From contig JACGCN010000001.1 in the NCBI GenBank assembly GCA_014905825.1, positions 3,162,001 through 3,226,000 on the forward strand: DNA of 64,000 nucleotides, written 5' to 3'. The translations under genes were made by a program, and so were the position numbers. This stretch comes from Lyophyllum atratum (Eukaryota > Basidiomycota > Agaricomycetes > Agaricales > Lyophyllaceae). Below the pieces are notes generated by a model that saw only the letters and a list, made by a program, of their open reading frames with translations, was not told where the DNA came from and did no database searches. Position 1 is the first letter of the stretch. Each line of letters starts with the position of its first letter. Of the stretch, positions 44,809 to 57,241 are shown piece after piece.

Positions 44809-47283
44809 CTAGTCATCTCTCATTCTGCTTGCACCTCCCATCAGTCCCTGCCGCTCGTGCTCTTCACTTCGATGGTTTTCGCCTGAAAGGCGACGTTTCT
44901 TGGCGCTCACATCATCTTCGCCATCGCTTCCTGGCTCCTCGTCTCCGATCTCGAAGACGACATCATCTGTGGGCGCTGGCCCACCTTGCCTATCGGCAAC
45001 AAGCGTAACGTTATCATCATCATCCCTTATACGCGTTCTGTTATCGAGTGCTTCGAGATCGTAATCCTCCGCATCTTCTTCATCTTGAGCAATTTCGTCC
45101 GACATCGCTAATGTAGATTTGAAAAGTAAGATCATCAGAACCCTTTTATGTGAAATTTGAGATACATATCTTCTGTTGTTGGCAGAGGGCCGCCAGAGGA
45201 ATGCGATTGAGATAAATGCTGCAAGATAGAGCACGGCTAGCCAGCCATCCAGTAGCCACCAGCGAACTCTCCATGATTTAGCCGCATAGTCTGGAATAGA
45301 GCAAAATTATCAGTCCTTGACAAAAATATAGCGCAAGGTCTGAAATTTTAACCTTCGGCGAGGCGACCTGAGAAGGATAGCGAGGAAACGACAAAGAAAA
45401 TTGCAATGACCACAACGGCTGCCAACAGGATATAATACAAGCGCTCAAACATTTTCAACTTGTATCGTTGTTTCCGAGCACGAAGTTGGGCAATGGTGGC
45501 TAAAAGGGGAATTGTGAGTTTCAATGCGAGTGGCAAATGAAGTGCAAACCATTTAGGGAGTGCATGATCCAAAGAAGGAAGCCACTCAGCGTAAAGGCGA
45601 GAGGGATCACAAACATCAAGAGGACAAGTGCGGATGTAGATTCCAGCTCGAGTTCAACGATACCGACGGCATAAAGTACTATTAATATGTTAGTAGGAAG
45701 ATGGAAAAGAGGAGGTGTGACTCTTACTCCCGAAGATAAAATGGGCGCCAGCGAGGATCTGACATTTCAACATCGTCCGACCAAGGGACTCACGTACAAC
45801 ACTGAGACCCAGAGAGACAACTAGCAGCATAAAGAACGACATCGCATTGCGCGCTGCATCCAGGATTGCAACTATACTTGAGGTCAGATTGTTGGTACTG
45901 TCGATTGACTTGTTTGAGCTCACCGACGATGAGGAATACGGTGGAAGCTGTACTCTTCCCATGTGAATTGAGGTATCTGTAATAAGCTTCAGAGACATGA
46001 GGACTTCGATTCGACTGCATTGGAAGAGGAAAGCCACACCCCAATTTGCCAGCATCTCAATGACCAATAAGCCAACAAGACTGGAAAGATAATGCTGGAT
46101 AACGCCATGTCAATCAATCATCTCCATGTCCAAGAAAGTTTTACCTGAATTGGCAGGAGTTCATGTAGATGTTGGTAACACAACCATCCCCATCCGGCGG
46201 CAAAAATAGCGTAGACCAGTGACATCGCGAAGTAGAACTTTGGATTAGGGTGAATACCGGTATATGGCATAAGATGATGATGTAGGCATACGTTGACTTT
46301 GGGATAATCAGAGGCAGGAAGTTTTCCGTCGAAAGTGTTCCTAAAGAGTACACGACCAGCATAGGATGGATGATATGGAATGTCTGTGGGTGCGCGACCT
46401 GTAGGTGAATTGACGGTAACAGGCACGACAGCTGCGACGTGGATGAGCTACGATGCGCAAACAGTGTACGATAGGACACTTGCCCACGCAGTAATATCCT
46501 GTTTTGCGAACGGGGTATATTATCGGCTCGCTATAGGCATATAGACCATTCGAAACAGAGCCAGTCATTTGACGAGAAGAAACTGATGACGAATAAGAAG
46601 ACACTGATCGTCGCCGCCATGGAGAGGTGTAGTTACTTGGAGGAGGAGTTGGATTACCATCTGGGTTGTCCCAAAGCCCAGTAGTACTTGCATCATTTCT
46701 GGAGCTTTTGTTAGCTGGAAGTTCGACTCTTGCGGACCAAAAGCTTGTTTCGTTCACTAGCTTCCCGCTAGGTAAGTCCAGGATGAATCGACCGAGTTGC
46801 TCCCTGGTGCATGTCCCTTCTGCGACTGCACGGGCGGTGCAGACATATGTTTTCTGTTACCGTAGCGTCTCAAATGTGAGGGCAAAGCTCGTAAGCGTTT
46901 GGTGCAACTCACTGGCAAGTAGTCGTCTGTGGGATCTGTTGACTTCCCAAGGTACTTCGCATCTGCCCACTCATAGATTACCATTGCAACCTGCCCTTGG
47001 GATGTGGCATCGAAGGTGACTACGCGAACGCGTCAGAGACTGAAATTCGAAGTGTTCGCCACGAGATATACCGTTAATGAATGTTGATTTGCTTCCCCAC
47101 ATCCCGCTGCATATTTGAGGTGAATAATCTGGCAGCGAAAGTAAGCACGTGGTTTCACGCGGAGGCAATATTCTTGCCTGTGTCGAGGATAGGGACTTCA
47201 TATGCGAGAGACGAGAGCACAAAGAGAAAGGAGAGTAATACAAGTTTCAATGTACGGCCAGCATTTGTGGCGGTGACCATGGT
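44809..47283 (-). CDS. GOST-family seven-helix membrane protein (GPR107/Ptm1-like)
   Basis: Golgi/secretory pathway seven-transmembrane protein with a lumenal GOLD-like domain. The start [20 protein letters not shown] leads into a signal peptide ([13 protein letters not shown]). Lumenal exons read [49 protein letters not shown] and [14 protein letters not shown]. The helical part includes [40 protein letters not shown], helices near 45680-45420, and [20 protein letters not shown]. The cytosolic tail is acidic ([20 protein letters not shown]) and ends near [12 protein letters not shown]. Roughly a dozen short introns. It is divergent from SNX4 with 124 bases between start codons. Confidence 0.88.
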
Positions 47284-47407
47284 GGCCGAGAGTCTAAGTT
47301 GCCTTTCTATTTGGACGTGTTCATTTCAGAAGGGTCTCCCGCAGTCATTACCTGTTATGTAATTCATCAGGAATCATAAGCACCGTCATTAGGACAGCCT
47401 GACCACT

Positions 47408-49265
47408 ATGCTCGGCGACGACGAGGACGTGTTCGACAGCGTAACTTGGGAGTCCGAAGCTGCTGCCCCCGTGTATGAAACAGATAATGGTCAACATTCT
47501 GGTCCTGGTTTCAGACAAAGCACGACCGACCCCGACGAAGGGCCTCACGATCCGAAGTGGGAAGGCTACCTCATCACTGCTGTTAAGGACCCCGTGAAGG
47601 AGCTCGCAGAGACCAAAGACGCTTATGTCTCGTACCTGGTGCAGGCCAGGGTATGTATCCCTTTCTTCAACCTCCAGTGTCTTGCCTAAACCCCACCCAA
47701 GACAAACCTGCCCATCTTCTCCACTCCCGGTCCATCCTCTCGCCGTCGCTTCCAAGATTTCGTGTTTTTGAGAGATAATCTTGTTCGAGACTTTCCAGCA
47801 TGCGTTGTACCTCCCTTACCAGAAAAGCATCGTTTGGGTTTGTGCATGATATACATCCCATGTCAACCTGAATACTGAGATTATGACGAGCCAGAATATA
47901 TCACAGGTGATCGTTTCAGCCCCGAGTTCATGGAAAGGAGAAGACTCGAGTGAGCAAGGTCACTATTTAAAGCTAATTTTGCCTAAAACGCTTCCGTGGT
48001 GTAGTCTCCATCGATTTCTGCAACGAGTATCCCGGCACCCGACTCTACAAAGGAGTACTCTTGTTCGCGCCTTCTTCGAGTCTACAGAATGGGTGGGATA
48101 CTCCTTTCTTGGTCTCTTGTCATGAGATGCTCAACTTGCTTTTATAAAGCACGTCCATATGCACCAGCATATCGCCCACCCCCCGGGACCTGAGCCATCG
48201 CCCGGCATCATTGACAACATATCAGATACCCTTCTGAATGCCTTCGCACGTGTCAGAAAGCCCGATGAACGGTTCCTGGATATGCGTGAAGGCGTTGACA
48301 AGTTTGAGGAGGGTCTAACCGTATCTGAGCGACTTTACAGCCGTGTCAGGAGCAGATCAAGCGGTGAGTTTGCTCACTTGTGCCCTTCCTAATCCTGCAG
48401 TCGAATGTCTGAGGCTAAATGAGACGGCAACCCGGAATCTGGTGAAGACCTCACGGCGGATTACCACGATCTGGCAGTCGCTGTCCAGGGTCTAGGATTC
48501 CTAGAATCAGGTATCACCGACCAGCTGAACCATTTCTCGAACACCTTGTTGGAGTTTTCAGCTCTTTTACGACATACGGTATGTTTCCCATATTTCGAGA
48601 GTGGTTTAGACCTCTTAATTGCATCTCTAGACACAAACGACCACTGATCCCATGCTTCTCCACCTGCACTCTCTACTGAGCTATTCGCATGCAAACCGTG
48701 CTGTCCTCAAACTGAGGGATCAGAAACAACTCGATTTTGAGGAACTCTCGGACTACCTATCTGGCGTCACTGCCGAGCGAGATCGTCTGGCGGCAGTCAT
48801 CAGCGGCCATGCCGGTAGTACTGGTCTAGGCCTGGGTGCCTACCTGAAAGACCGCGTCGACGCAATACGTGGAGCTGATGATGACCGGAGTCGCGTCGAG
48901 AAGATGCGAAAACTGGACATCAAGATTAAAGAGGTACAGACCACATCCAAATCACAAATCCACCCAGTCCCCACAATCTGACCTTGGCCATAGCTTCAAG
49001 ATGCTGTAACGACTGCACATGAAACCTCGGACGCATTCAGTGACGAAACGCTTCGCGAGCAAGCGGTCTTCCAGTTTGCGAAGGAAGCAGAGATGAAGGA
49101 GATGCTGGGTAATCTTGCCGACGGACAAATCGAATTTTACAAGACAGTGCGTATATGCCCGTGAATTTCAAATGAGCAGGAACTAACGAAAATGTCCGAC
49201 CTCAGGCGATGGAGGAGTGGGAAAGAATCATACCCGTCATTCAACGTATACGCGTGGACGTTTAG
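47408..49265 (+). CDS. SNX4: sorting nexin Snx4/Atg24 (PX-BAR)
   Basis: Endosome retrieval and selective autophagy nexin. N-terminal acidic region MLGDDEDVFDSVTWESEA; the PX domain reads WEGYLITAVKDPVKELAE, ARTNLPIFSTPGPSSRRRFQ, DFVFLRDNLVRDFP, VVPPLPEKHRLEYITGDRF and ERRRLDLHRFLQRVSRHP over four introns. The Arg-Arg-Phe and the PPLPEK loop fit a PI3P-binding PX. The BAR half follows: ERFLDMREGVDKFEEGLT, DLAVAVQGLGFLESGITDQL, LLHLHSLLSYSHANRAVLKL, LRDQKQLDFEELSDYL and MEEWERIIPVIQRIRVDV. Stop TAG 49263-49265, 31 bases from the convergent REV7 stop. Confidence 0.94.
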
Positions 49266-49296
49266 CATTTGCAGATCATGTTTTAATTCTTGTAAT

Positions 49297-50351
49297 TTAC
49301 GGTTGTGGTTTCGTTGGTTCCGCCGCCTCTGGGGCTTTAGCTGCTGCTGCCGCCGCCGCCTTCTTTGCTTTCATCGCGGCCCTTTCGCGCTGCACCTTGA
49401 CTCCCGACTCCTGAACAGCGAGAGACAGCTTGTGTTTCCCGCCATCTCAATAACAGGCGCCATGCGATATCTAGTAAGGCGACTCACATTGATGATCCCC
49501 GTGTTGACTGCTCGAATCATTTGCAATTCAGCGTCTTCAGACGCGCCTGGAGTCGTGTCCTGTGCATTTGCCGGTATCCATGGAGCAGGTTCCTTGAAAG
49601 AACTGAGACATACGTGGTAAGATGAGGAGCTCAGAACATACTGTGGGCCGGGGGGCAGAGGGAACTGCATTGTCTTTGAGCTCCAGGACTATGGCAAACG
49701 AAAGATCGCCATCGAGTTCAATTGGTCCAAGCATGGACTCGGCCATCGTGAGTTTGACGAGGAAAGACCTGAAATATTGCCCCAAGGAACGGGAGGACAT
49801 GGCTTCCTCGATGCTGCGAGCCAGTGGGTGAATTCATTCAATTCCTGTGAACAAGACAAACTCACCTCGTATCTTTATTGAACGCCTCGACTTGGACCAT
49901 GTTTTCTATAGAGAATATGAAACGCTCTAGCGCGACCTGTTCTTTATCCTTGATGACTACTACGACTTTGTCCACATTTCCCTGCGCTTTCGTTACCTTC
50001 AGGCGGATCTGTGAATCATATTGCGCACCATGATGAGCTCTTCGCCAATAGCCTTCACGGCCCCGGAAATATAGTCATTGAGAGCAGGATGACGCGATTG
50101 GAAGACGGGCGTATCATATTTCTTGCGACGAACGAAGAGGTCCGCGGGGTAGATCTGTCGCACAAAGAGGATGGTGTGGATAGCAACCTCGACTGGTCCA
50201 ATTATCAGTTATACAGATTTCTGTCGTTGGTCAGTATAAGCACATACGGAATTCGGCGATCCCTTTGACCGTCTCTATACGATGTTGTCAATAATTATTA
50301 CGAAGAGGAATCTGAGGATCTACGATTAAAAGTGAGCGGTGTCTCCGACAT
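49297..50351 (-). CDS. REV7: Rev7/MAD2L2 HORMA protein, DNA polymerase zeta subunit
   Basis: HORMA-domain accessory subunit for translesion polymerase zeta. Start at 50351: MSETPLTFNQ, spliced to TVKGIAEFLEVAIHTILFVR, QIYPADLFVRRKKYDTPVFQ and SRHPALNDYISGAIRLKVTK. It continues KVVVVIKDKEQVALERFIFS, MVQVEAFNKDT, SLGQYFRSFLVKLTMAESML and GPIELDGDLSFAIVLELKDN, then PWIPANAQDTTPGASEDAEL and an Ala/Lys/Pro-rich tail ending PTKPQP. The closeness of IHTILFVRQIYP and YDTPVFQSRHP to Rev7 separates it from Mad2. About five short introns. The coding order and joins are in frame. Confidence 0.92.
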
Positions 50352-50757
50352 TTTCACGTCATGTTCCGTGCTCGGGCTCTTGTAAGTGGTCGCGCAAGAT
50401 GCGAGTATCTGAGATCTGAGATGGAAAACCGGCCCGTGGCCTCGTTGAAATCTATATTTGAGTGTCATGCACGTTATCTATCCGATCTATTATTCTAGAG
50501 ACTAAGTTGCGTGCACAACTCAGCCTGAATCAACTGCCCGACTACAGAAGATGGGCAAAATGCAACGTAAGTCTACAATGGGCGAGTCCCAGATGAAGGG
50601 GCTACATGGTAGCAGTCAGGTTCGTGCTGTGTCCTCGGACATGGAACACCCTAAGGACAATGCGGTTTTTTGGGAGAATAAGTTCATATTGCAGGACAGA
50701 GTCTATGGTAACACATTCAGTTTGACACTATACAGGCCCAGGAGACGAAAAAGGAGC
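50352..50757. other. intergenic region between REV7 start and the ABC1-kinase stop
   Basis: 406 bases. It holds the REV7 promoter and the 3' end of the kinase gene. A plus-strand open stretch from 50551 exists, but its residues do not look like a protein and it overlaps the kinase exon. Confidence 0.45.
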
Positions 50758-53057
50758 TCACAAGTCATATTTGACCATATCATCGGCGTTCACGACAGCC
50801 GACGAGATAAACGAGCGCGCTTCGACCCAAACCCATACCTTGACAAGTGAATCATCAGTATACCGTCATTTTGTCAAAGGGCAGTACATACCTTCAGCAG
50901 AGCCCCCAGATTGCTCGAAGGCAGATTCTTGTTCATCGACTCCCTCGTAGCCATCTGTCCACCCAGCTGCCGCAGAATCGGCAACGCACTTGCAAACAGA
51001 TCCAAGTCCGGATCCAGCTGCCGCCCGATGCCCTCCAGCAGTAAGATTGAAATCACCGTATTGATAAAGTCACCCTCCATCTTGACGTGGTGCTCCCGCA
51101 CCGCCTTCAGTACCTCCGTCAAGAGGTCGGAGATCTTGATCTGGCCCAGTGAGAATGTCTTCCGCTTTACGCTGAGGACGAGGTGCTGCATCTTGAGCGC
51201 GAAGGTCTCCTTATCGATGGCGAGTTCGGGGGAGCGAGAGCGCTCGATCATGAGCTGGCCAGTGCGGTATCCGTCAAATTCTGCTACTGCGCGGAAGAGG
51301 TCAAGGAAGTTTTGCCGGTTTCTTGCGTCGAGAGTTGTTACGAGACCGGCGTCGATAAACACAATTTCGGGAATGTAGCCGGCTTCATGAAGAAAGGAAA
51401 GTTCCGAACGCCATGCATCAGGGAAAGGGATGAGGGCACGGAGGTGAGATACGATTTCATTCGAGTCGCAGTCGTCGGGTGGGAGAGCCGGCTGAGTTTC
51501 GTCTTTACTAGAAAATAGGGTATGGTACAGGTTCTTGAGTAGCAGTTTTGTGGAGGGGGGTTTGGTAAATTTAACGAGAATGTTGCCGGGATGCAGGTCA
51601 GAGTGGACAAAGTTGTCGAGGAGAAGCATGTTCTATTTAGGATGAGCAGTGGACATTGAGTAGGAAACTAGAAGAAGTATGCTCACCAAGAAAGCGTCTA
51701 AGCCAACGGTTGCTAGCTGGTCATCGTAGGGGCCACCACCATTTCTGAGAAATGCCTCCAGCGGCAGGGCATTCTCATACTCCTCCACCAAGATATCCCG
51801 TGTAGACCATACCTGTAGAGGTCTGGGGAACGTGACTGGGAGCTTTCTATGTGAAAAGTTGTGTTCGAATGTCAAGAGATTCTCAGCCTCATGCCTCAGA
51901 TCAAGCTGTTGGAACATCATCGCTCCAAATACTTGCACCTCCTCCGGCAAGGACAGCCATTGCATTCCAGGAAGGATCGAAATAATGTGAGCGAAGAAAG
52001 ACATGATCGAAAGATCGCGGGATATGGTCTTCTGTACATTGGGGTGCAGAATTTTTATGGCGACGGAGGCAGTAGGGACGGATGGTGGAGGGTCGTTGAG
52101 AAGAGTTGGTCCAATGGCTGCTGCTGGTGTCTTTCGTGAGCGGCGAGGACCAAGATACGAGGGTGGTATAAGGTCGTGTTTCAGGGTTGCACGGTATACC
52201 TGCACAAGTCTTCAGCAAGATCATTGGGGAAGACATGGGAAAACACACCTGGGCGATGGCTCCGGTGCCTATTGGTTTTTCGTCAAACTCCTCGAAAACC
52301 TCTTCAAAAGGGCGCTGGAAGACCCTCTCTATGACCTTCTTGGTGTGTTGTATAGAATGCGGGGTTCCATGAGAGTGCAGGGCCCCGAGCTTTTCGCAGA
52401 ATTGCGAAGGGAACAAGTCTGCACGCGACGCTGCCCACTGTGCCAACTGTGTACGCTAATTAGAGCACAGAATTAAGAACAGCCACATTAACGCACCTTG
52501 ATAAACGTGGGCCCAGCGGCTTCCATTTTGCTAACGAGCAGCTCATACCACCATACCGCACCCCACCTATCGCCGCGATACTTCTTCTGCGGTTCTCCGA
52601 CAAGGAGCATAGGACTGCATATTATGACGGGAATAAAGAGGGCAAAAAGGTAGATGAAGCGTTTGGCTGTGAGTATGGGTTCCCAAACGTTGTCGCGGAG
52701 GAAGGCGCGTATCCGTGCCGTGATGGAGCGGTCAGACTCGGATGGCGAGAAAATAGTGGGGTTAATGGCTGTCTTTCCAGCAGGAGGATTGGGACTTGGA
52801 CTTGGACATGGAATTAGGGTGGGGGAAGAGAAGATGGTCGGAAAGAGGGATTTTGGCCGTGGAGCAAAGTAGAGAGTTAAACCACCTGCCAAGGGGATAA
52901 GCCAGAGTGCTTTTCGGTGGGTAGACCAGCGAGAATAAGAAAAGGAAGGATGGCGAGTCCAGATTGAAGCGTGTCTCGTCGTAAACAAATGCGGCGCCCG
53001 TGCGGGAAACAAGGACGAGCGGAGGCCCAAGGGCAGCTGGGACAGACGGCAGGCCAT
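50758..53057 (-). CDS. ABC1/UbiB atypical kinase, ADCK2/YPL109C-type, mitochondrial
   Basis: Member of the ABC1/COQ8 protein-kinase-like family. Starts MACRLSQLPLGLRSSLFPAR with an Arg/Ser-rich presequence; membrane spans ALWLIPLAGGLTLYFAP and FIYLFALFIPVIICSPMLL follow. Kinase-like motifs: GPTFIKLAQWAASRADLF (KxGQ region), FDEKPIGTGAIAQVYRATL (Ala-rich loop), VAIKILHPNVQK, LDLRHEAENLLTFEHNF, the catalytic FVHSDLHPGNILVKF with a following insert, and IVFIDAGLVTTLD. The last exon is at 50758-50882 and ends MVKYDL. The long insert after HSDLHPGN favours the ADCK2/YPL109C branch. The yeast YPL109C relative (Cqd1) affects coenzyme Q distribution. From memory, a YPL109-type gene is a known neighbour of mushroom HD mating loci. 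Confidence 0.92.
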
Positions 53058-53447
53058 CTAGTGTGCGGTCTGGCCGTGGTCAGTTGGCTCGTAATGACAT
53101 GGGGCCATCCAAAGAAATCCTGTGACGTCGTCACGGCTAGTCATTCCTTGCTTTTCGGCTATCTGCTCGGAAGTTATCATACAGACGACTTGTATGTACA
53201 GTCGATTCAATCGAGGCAGCTCCAGCCAACGGTAATATATGTTATCGCTGACGTGCACAACGAACCACGCTCTTGCCGAGGAATTCGACCCATCCAGGGA
53301 ATGTAATCTGTTCCTGAAGCTCATGAGAGTTGTTATCAGAGTTTCTATGACTTGTTTGTTACGTAACTACTTCTGAGAAAGAAGTTTAGAATTTCATCCA
53401 GTGCTTTGCCCAGCACTGCAGTCTCCCACTACGGTCTCCATGGTCTC
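53058..53447. promoter_or_regulatory. divergent promoter between ABC1-kinase and glycogenin
   Basis: 390 bases separate the two divergent start codons and must contain both promoters. No named motif is convincing. Confidence 0.45.
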
Positions 53448-56400
53448 ATGGCCACTCCCTATGCCTTCGTAACTCTAGTTTCTTCAGATTCATACCTGCC
53501 CGGCGCCCTTACTCTTGCCGGCGCCCTCAAGGATGTCCATCCGCGTCCCGTCGTCCCGCCAGAGGTTGAATATCAGTCCGTATGCTTGGTCACTCCAGAG
53601 ACTGTCGACGTGTCTACTATCAAGCTCCTCCGGAGAGCTTTTGATGTTGTTATTGGTGTTGAAGTGATTACACAGGAGGATGAAACGGGTCTAGCGCTAC
53701 TTGGTGAGTGCCTCGCTCCAAACTCAACTAGCCCTCTATTATTTCCCAACGCGATTGCTGGCTATATGGCCGCATCAATCCCACCTTACCATGAATCAGA
53801 TGCTTTCAGAGTCGCTCCGACATGTTCTAGACGCGTACAACTTCCGAAATATCGAAATAACTCATACATTTCCCATCACCATCTATGCATATTCCGCCCT
53901 TCCGCATGCGAGGCTAACTATCTTCATAGGTCGTCTTGATCTCAACACTGTCCTTACGAAATTACACGTATTCCGGCTCACTCAGTTCTCCAAAGTCATC
54001 TTCCTTGATGCCGACATTCTTCCCATTCGCCCACTTTCACACTTGTTCACGTTACCTTATGAATTCTCCGCATCACCCGACGTCGGATGGCCGGATATAT
54101 TCAATTCTGGAGTGATGGTTTTGTCTCCCGGAGAAGACAAATTCAACGAGCTCACCGAGCTCCTGAAATCGAAAGGTTCGTGGGACGGCGGTGATCAAGG
54201 CATTCTCAACGAGTGGCGAGGAGGGAACTGGAACAGACTTAGCTTCACGTACAATACCACCCCAACAGCCGCATACACGTGAGGTTTCGCGATTCTGTCT
54301 CCTTGACATGTAAACTTAACTTGCCCTCCCTAGATATGCGCCTGCATACGAGCGATTTGGCTCGCAGATATCTGCCATCCACTTTATTGGTCCCAACAAA
54401 CCTTGGAGTGCTCTTTCCTACCGGACCCCTTTCTCTAGCCAGTCTACCGCAGCTTCGGACTCCCGTCAACAGGCATACGACTATAATTCTCTCGTGGACC
54501 GGTGGTATGCTGTCTATGACAAGCACCACCGGTCCCAAGCTCTCTCGCAGCAACCACGGTTTGAGATGAAGCGATACGAATCCGCTTGGAACGAGAGGCG
54601 TGTGCCTGCAGCGTCTGCTCCAGCAGAGGATATTCTTAACTTGGAAGATCTCAAACGGTTGGCCCTCGAGGGCATGAACGCTGCAGCTCGTACTCCGTAC
54701 GACGATAAGCCTAGTGATGATAAAGCGCCGGAAGGCCAATATCAAAGTCTGCCACTTGAAGGTCGAGTGGATTTGATGCGTCTCAAGGTCCTATCATTGA
54801 CAGTGGAAGAACCTGCACCGGAAGAAGGGCCGCGTGTAAAAGAGGTCGCAAAGGAGAAGAATAGACCAGAGGTACTAGATGTATCCAACGAAGAGGACCT
54901 ACGTACGCCGACGGCGCGTCACGGCAGTCTTCCAGGTGTTTCTTCACCCCAGTGGCGCATGCTGTCGACTCCCGAACCAAGCGAAGTGCCTCCAAGCCCG
55001 CATCCACATCCAATTCCCCTTCCTCCAGTAACACCTCCTGCAGGCTATGATTTGCAACCATTTCAGCCCCCTTCTGAGCCCGAAAGTCCATCTAAGCCTA
55101 CGTTACCTCACGATGAAAAGCAGTCAGCTCCCTCGCCACCCCAAGACCAGCCTCCTCAGGCTGAGCATCAAGCTGAACACCGCAAGGATCCACCTCGATC
55201 TCGGTCCCCTACTATGCTTTTATGGAATCCTGCTGTCGAGCCGCCGCCCACTGAAACTCCTCTTTCTTCCGCCTTCCCTTCTAGCACATATTTCCCGAAC
55301 GCTTGGGACTCATCTCCTTCCAAGGCAACTCAGCAGCCCCACACTCCCAACATCCCTCACACTCCAGTCCCTGATTCTGGAGCTCTATTTGAACCCTTGC
55401 CTCGCCCTGAAATTCCCGAGTCTTTAGTTAGACAAGGCCACTATCGAAATGTCACAGGCGAGGATCAGCACGGCGCTACTCCCAGCCCAGATCATACCAA
55501 GATCAAACACGTCTTCCCTTGGGAAGAAAAACCTCGCCATCTCCCAGGACGCGTCTTTCCCGTTGCAGATTCTCCCAAACCTTCTTTATTTTTGAGCCCT
55601 GAAAGCCAGACAAGCCAGACCTCTTCGTCGGAGGTTCCTACCACTCCGGAAACGAAATCATCTCTTCCTCCACCAGTTTTGTCTCCGTTGTACGGTTTAC
55701 CGTCCTCGTTCACTTATCCGAACGCATGGGACACGATTCCTAGTATAAAAAGGTATGCATCAAAGCTTGCACGGCCTCCTGCCCCCCAGCCGCTGGCGCC
55801 GGCGTTTGATGACCATTGGGACCGGCGGAGGACCACCAGCTGGGATGAGAAGGCGGAGGCGAGCAGTCGGGACGGAGATGTTGAAGACGAGGGAGACGAA
55901 AGTTCTGAGGAGCCAGTGGCGGGCGCTGCTGCATGGGATGATGACAATATGCCCCAGTCTGCCAAAGCTTTGCAGCGCTCTAGACGAGGTTCGGCGGCTC
56001 GCACTATCGCTGAGATCAGGGCGCGGTATAGGGATTTTGGTGTCCAGACCATCCCCCGGGAAATGCGGGCACAGGGTGTCCAGACGACCACACCCGTCAC
56101 CTCACCCGAACCGCAGAGTGCGATATCCCCTGAGGCGGAGAATAAACCCACATTGTCAAATAAACGACATTGGACACCCTCGGGCCGCCCGAATGTGTCC
56201 CCCACAGTTACGGTACATGATTCTGAAAACGGACGAGATGTTTCTGCGGCATCGGCAGTTCCTTTCCCTAGCTCAGGACCGCAACGCCGTTTATCGAAGT
56301 CCAGTCCACAGTCACCCTCGTTAACTACCCACATTCGATCCCCTCTCGCATCGTCCCCTTCCCCTCAAGCTTCTCGCCCTATGAAGATTAATACACCACC

Positions 56401-56671
56401 GCTGAAATCTCCGATTCGCTCTCCTCACTCCCCCGCGAATCCCATTGCGCCTGCCGTCACCCGCCAGCCATCGAATGACTCGTCGCTCGGCTCCCCCGCA
56501 TCTTCGATAGGTCCGGTTTCCCCTTCGGATGGACAGCCCATCCCCTCTCCGCAGCGGAAGGGCGGGCGGGTGTGGGACCCCGCGCGCGGCGTTGAGCTCT
56601 TCAAGCGCGGTTCTGAAGAAGTTCTGGCGCGATTTTTGAAGATGGGATCTTGGGAAGACGAGAACCACTGA
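53448..56671 (+). CDS. glycogenin-like glycosyltransferase (GT8) with long disordered tail
   Basis: Primes glycogen synthesis by glucosylating itself. Model: join(53448..53703, 53930..54278, 54334..56671), about 980 residues. Start MATPYAFVTLVSSDSYLPGA. The GT8 domain shows LTAGALKD-like repeats, NTVLTKLHVFRLTQFSKVIF, LDADILPIRPL (the DxD metal site), FNSGVMVLSPGEDKF, GSWDGGDQGILNEW and FIGPNKPW. The remaining ~650 residues are Pro/Ser-rich; short repeated words such as FPNAWDSSPS and YPNAWDTIPS resemble the C-terminal NxWxxxP motifs that bind glycogen synthase. The end reads RVWDPARGVELFKRGSEEVL. The first intron is 226 bases, longer than usual here. Confidence 0.92.
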
Positions 56672-57241
56672 TCAGTGTGTGCGCTCCATGCGCCACTGGC
56701 CCGCCTCCTTGCCGTGCTCATATGAGTACGGTACAAAACTTGATATTCCCATGATTCATGACCAGCATGAGCTTATTTCGCTAAACTTTGACCCAACATT
56801 CATTCGCTTTCTGGACTGGACTTTGGACTGTTGCCTGCTGCCATTCTTCTTAACTGTATTACACTCCGCTCTCACATGTGTGTATGTTTTTATCGCATTA
56901 TTTCGCATATTACTCTTCGTTCATCCTTTGTAGATACCCTCGTGAACATGATGATCATTCCTTACTTTTCAAAACCGCTAGGTACTACAATCGCCCTCTG
57001 CTCGACAATTCATTACACTTGTCGCTGTAACTTTCATTCCTGCTCTCCAAGAAGCTTCGCCGTGTCCTGACTCCGATGTAAGAACAGCCATCGACGATGT
57101 AATTTGCAATCAATTGTCCATGTCGTCATCTTATCTGAGTAGTGATGTCATACATTGACCGCTGCTCCAAATGGAAGACGTATAAATGGGATCCTCAAAA
57201 CCATTCTACACCAGAAAGCAAACACTAACACCCCTACTACA
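56672..57241. other. intergenic region after glycogenin
   Basis: 570 bases. It holds the glycogenin 3' UTR and the promoter of the next plus-strand gene (TATAAATGGG near 57180 lies about 60 bases before its ATG and may be a TATA box). No gene seen. Confidence 0.5.
57180..57187 (+). promoter_or_regulatory. possible TATA box of the LEA-like gene
   Basis: TATAAATG lies about 60 bases upstream of the ATG at 57242; spacing and sequence fit a basidiomycete TATA element but it is not proven. Confidence 0.4.

Noticed and set aside
50551..50850. Plus-strand frame of 99 codons
   Set aside because: It overlaps the last exon of the ABC1-type kinase and has no homology signs or splice structure.
54078..54745. 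Minus-strand frames across glycogenin
   Set aside because: Shadows of the plus-strand GT8 exons, with no conserved features.
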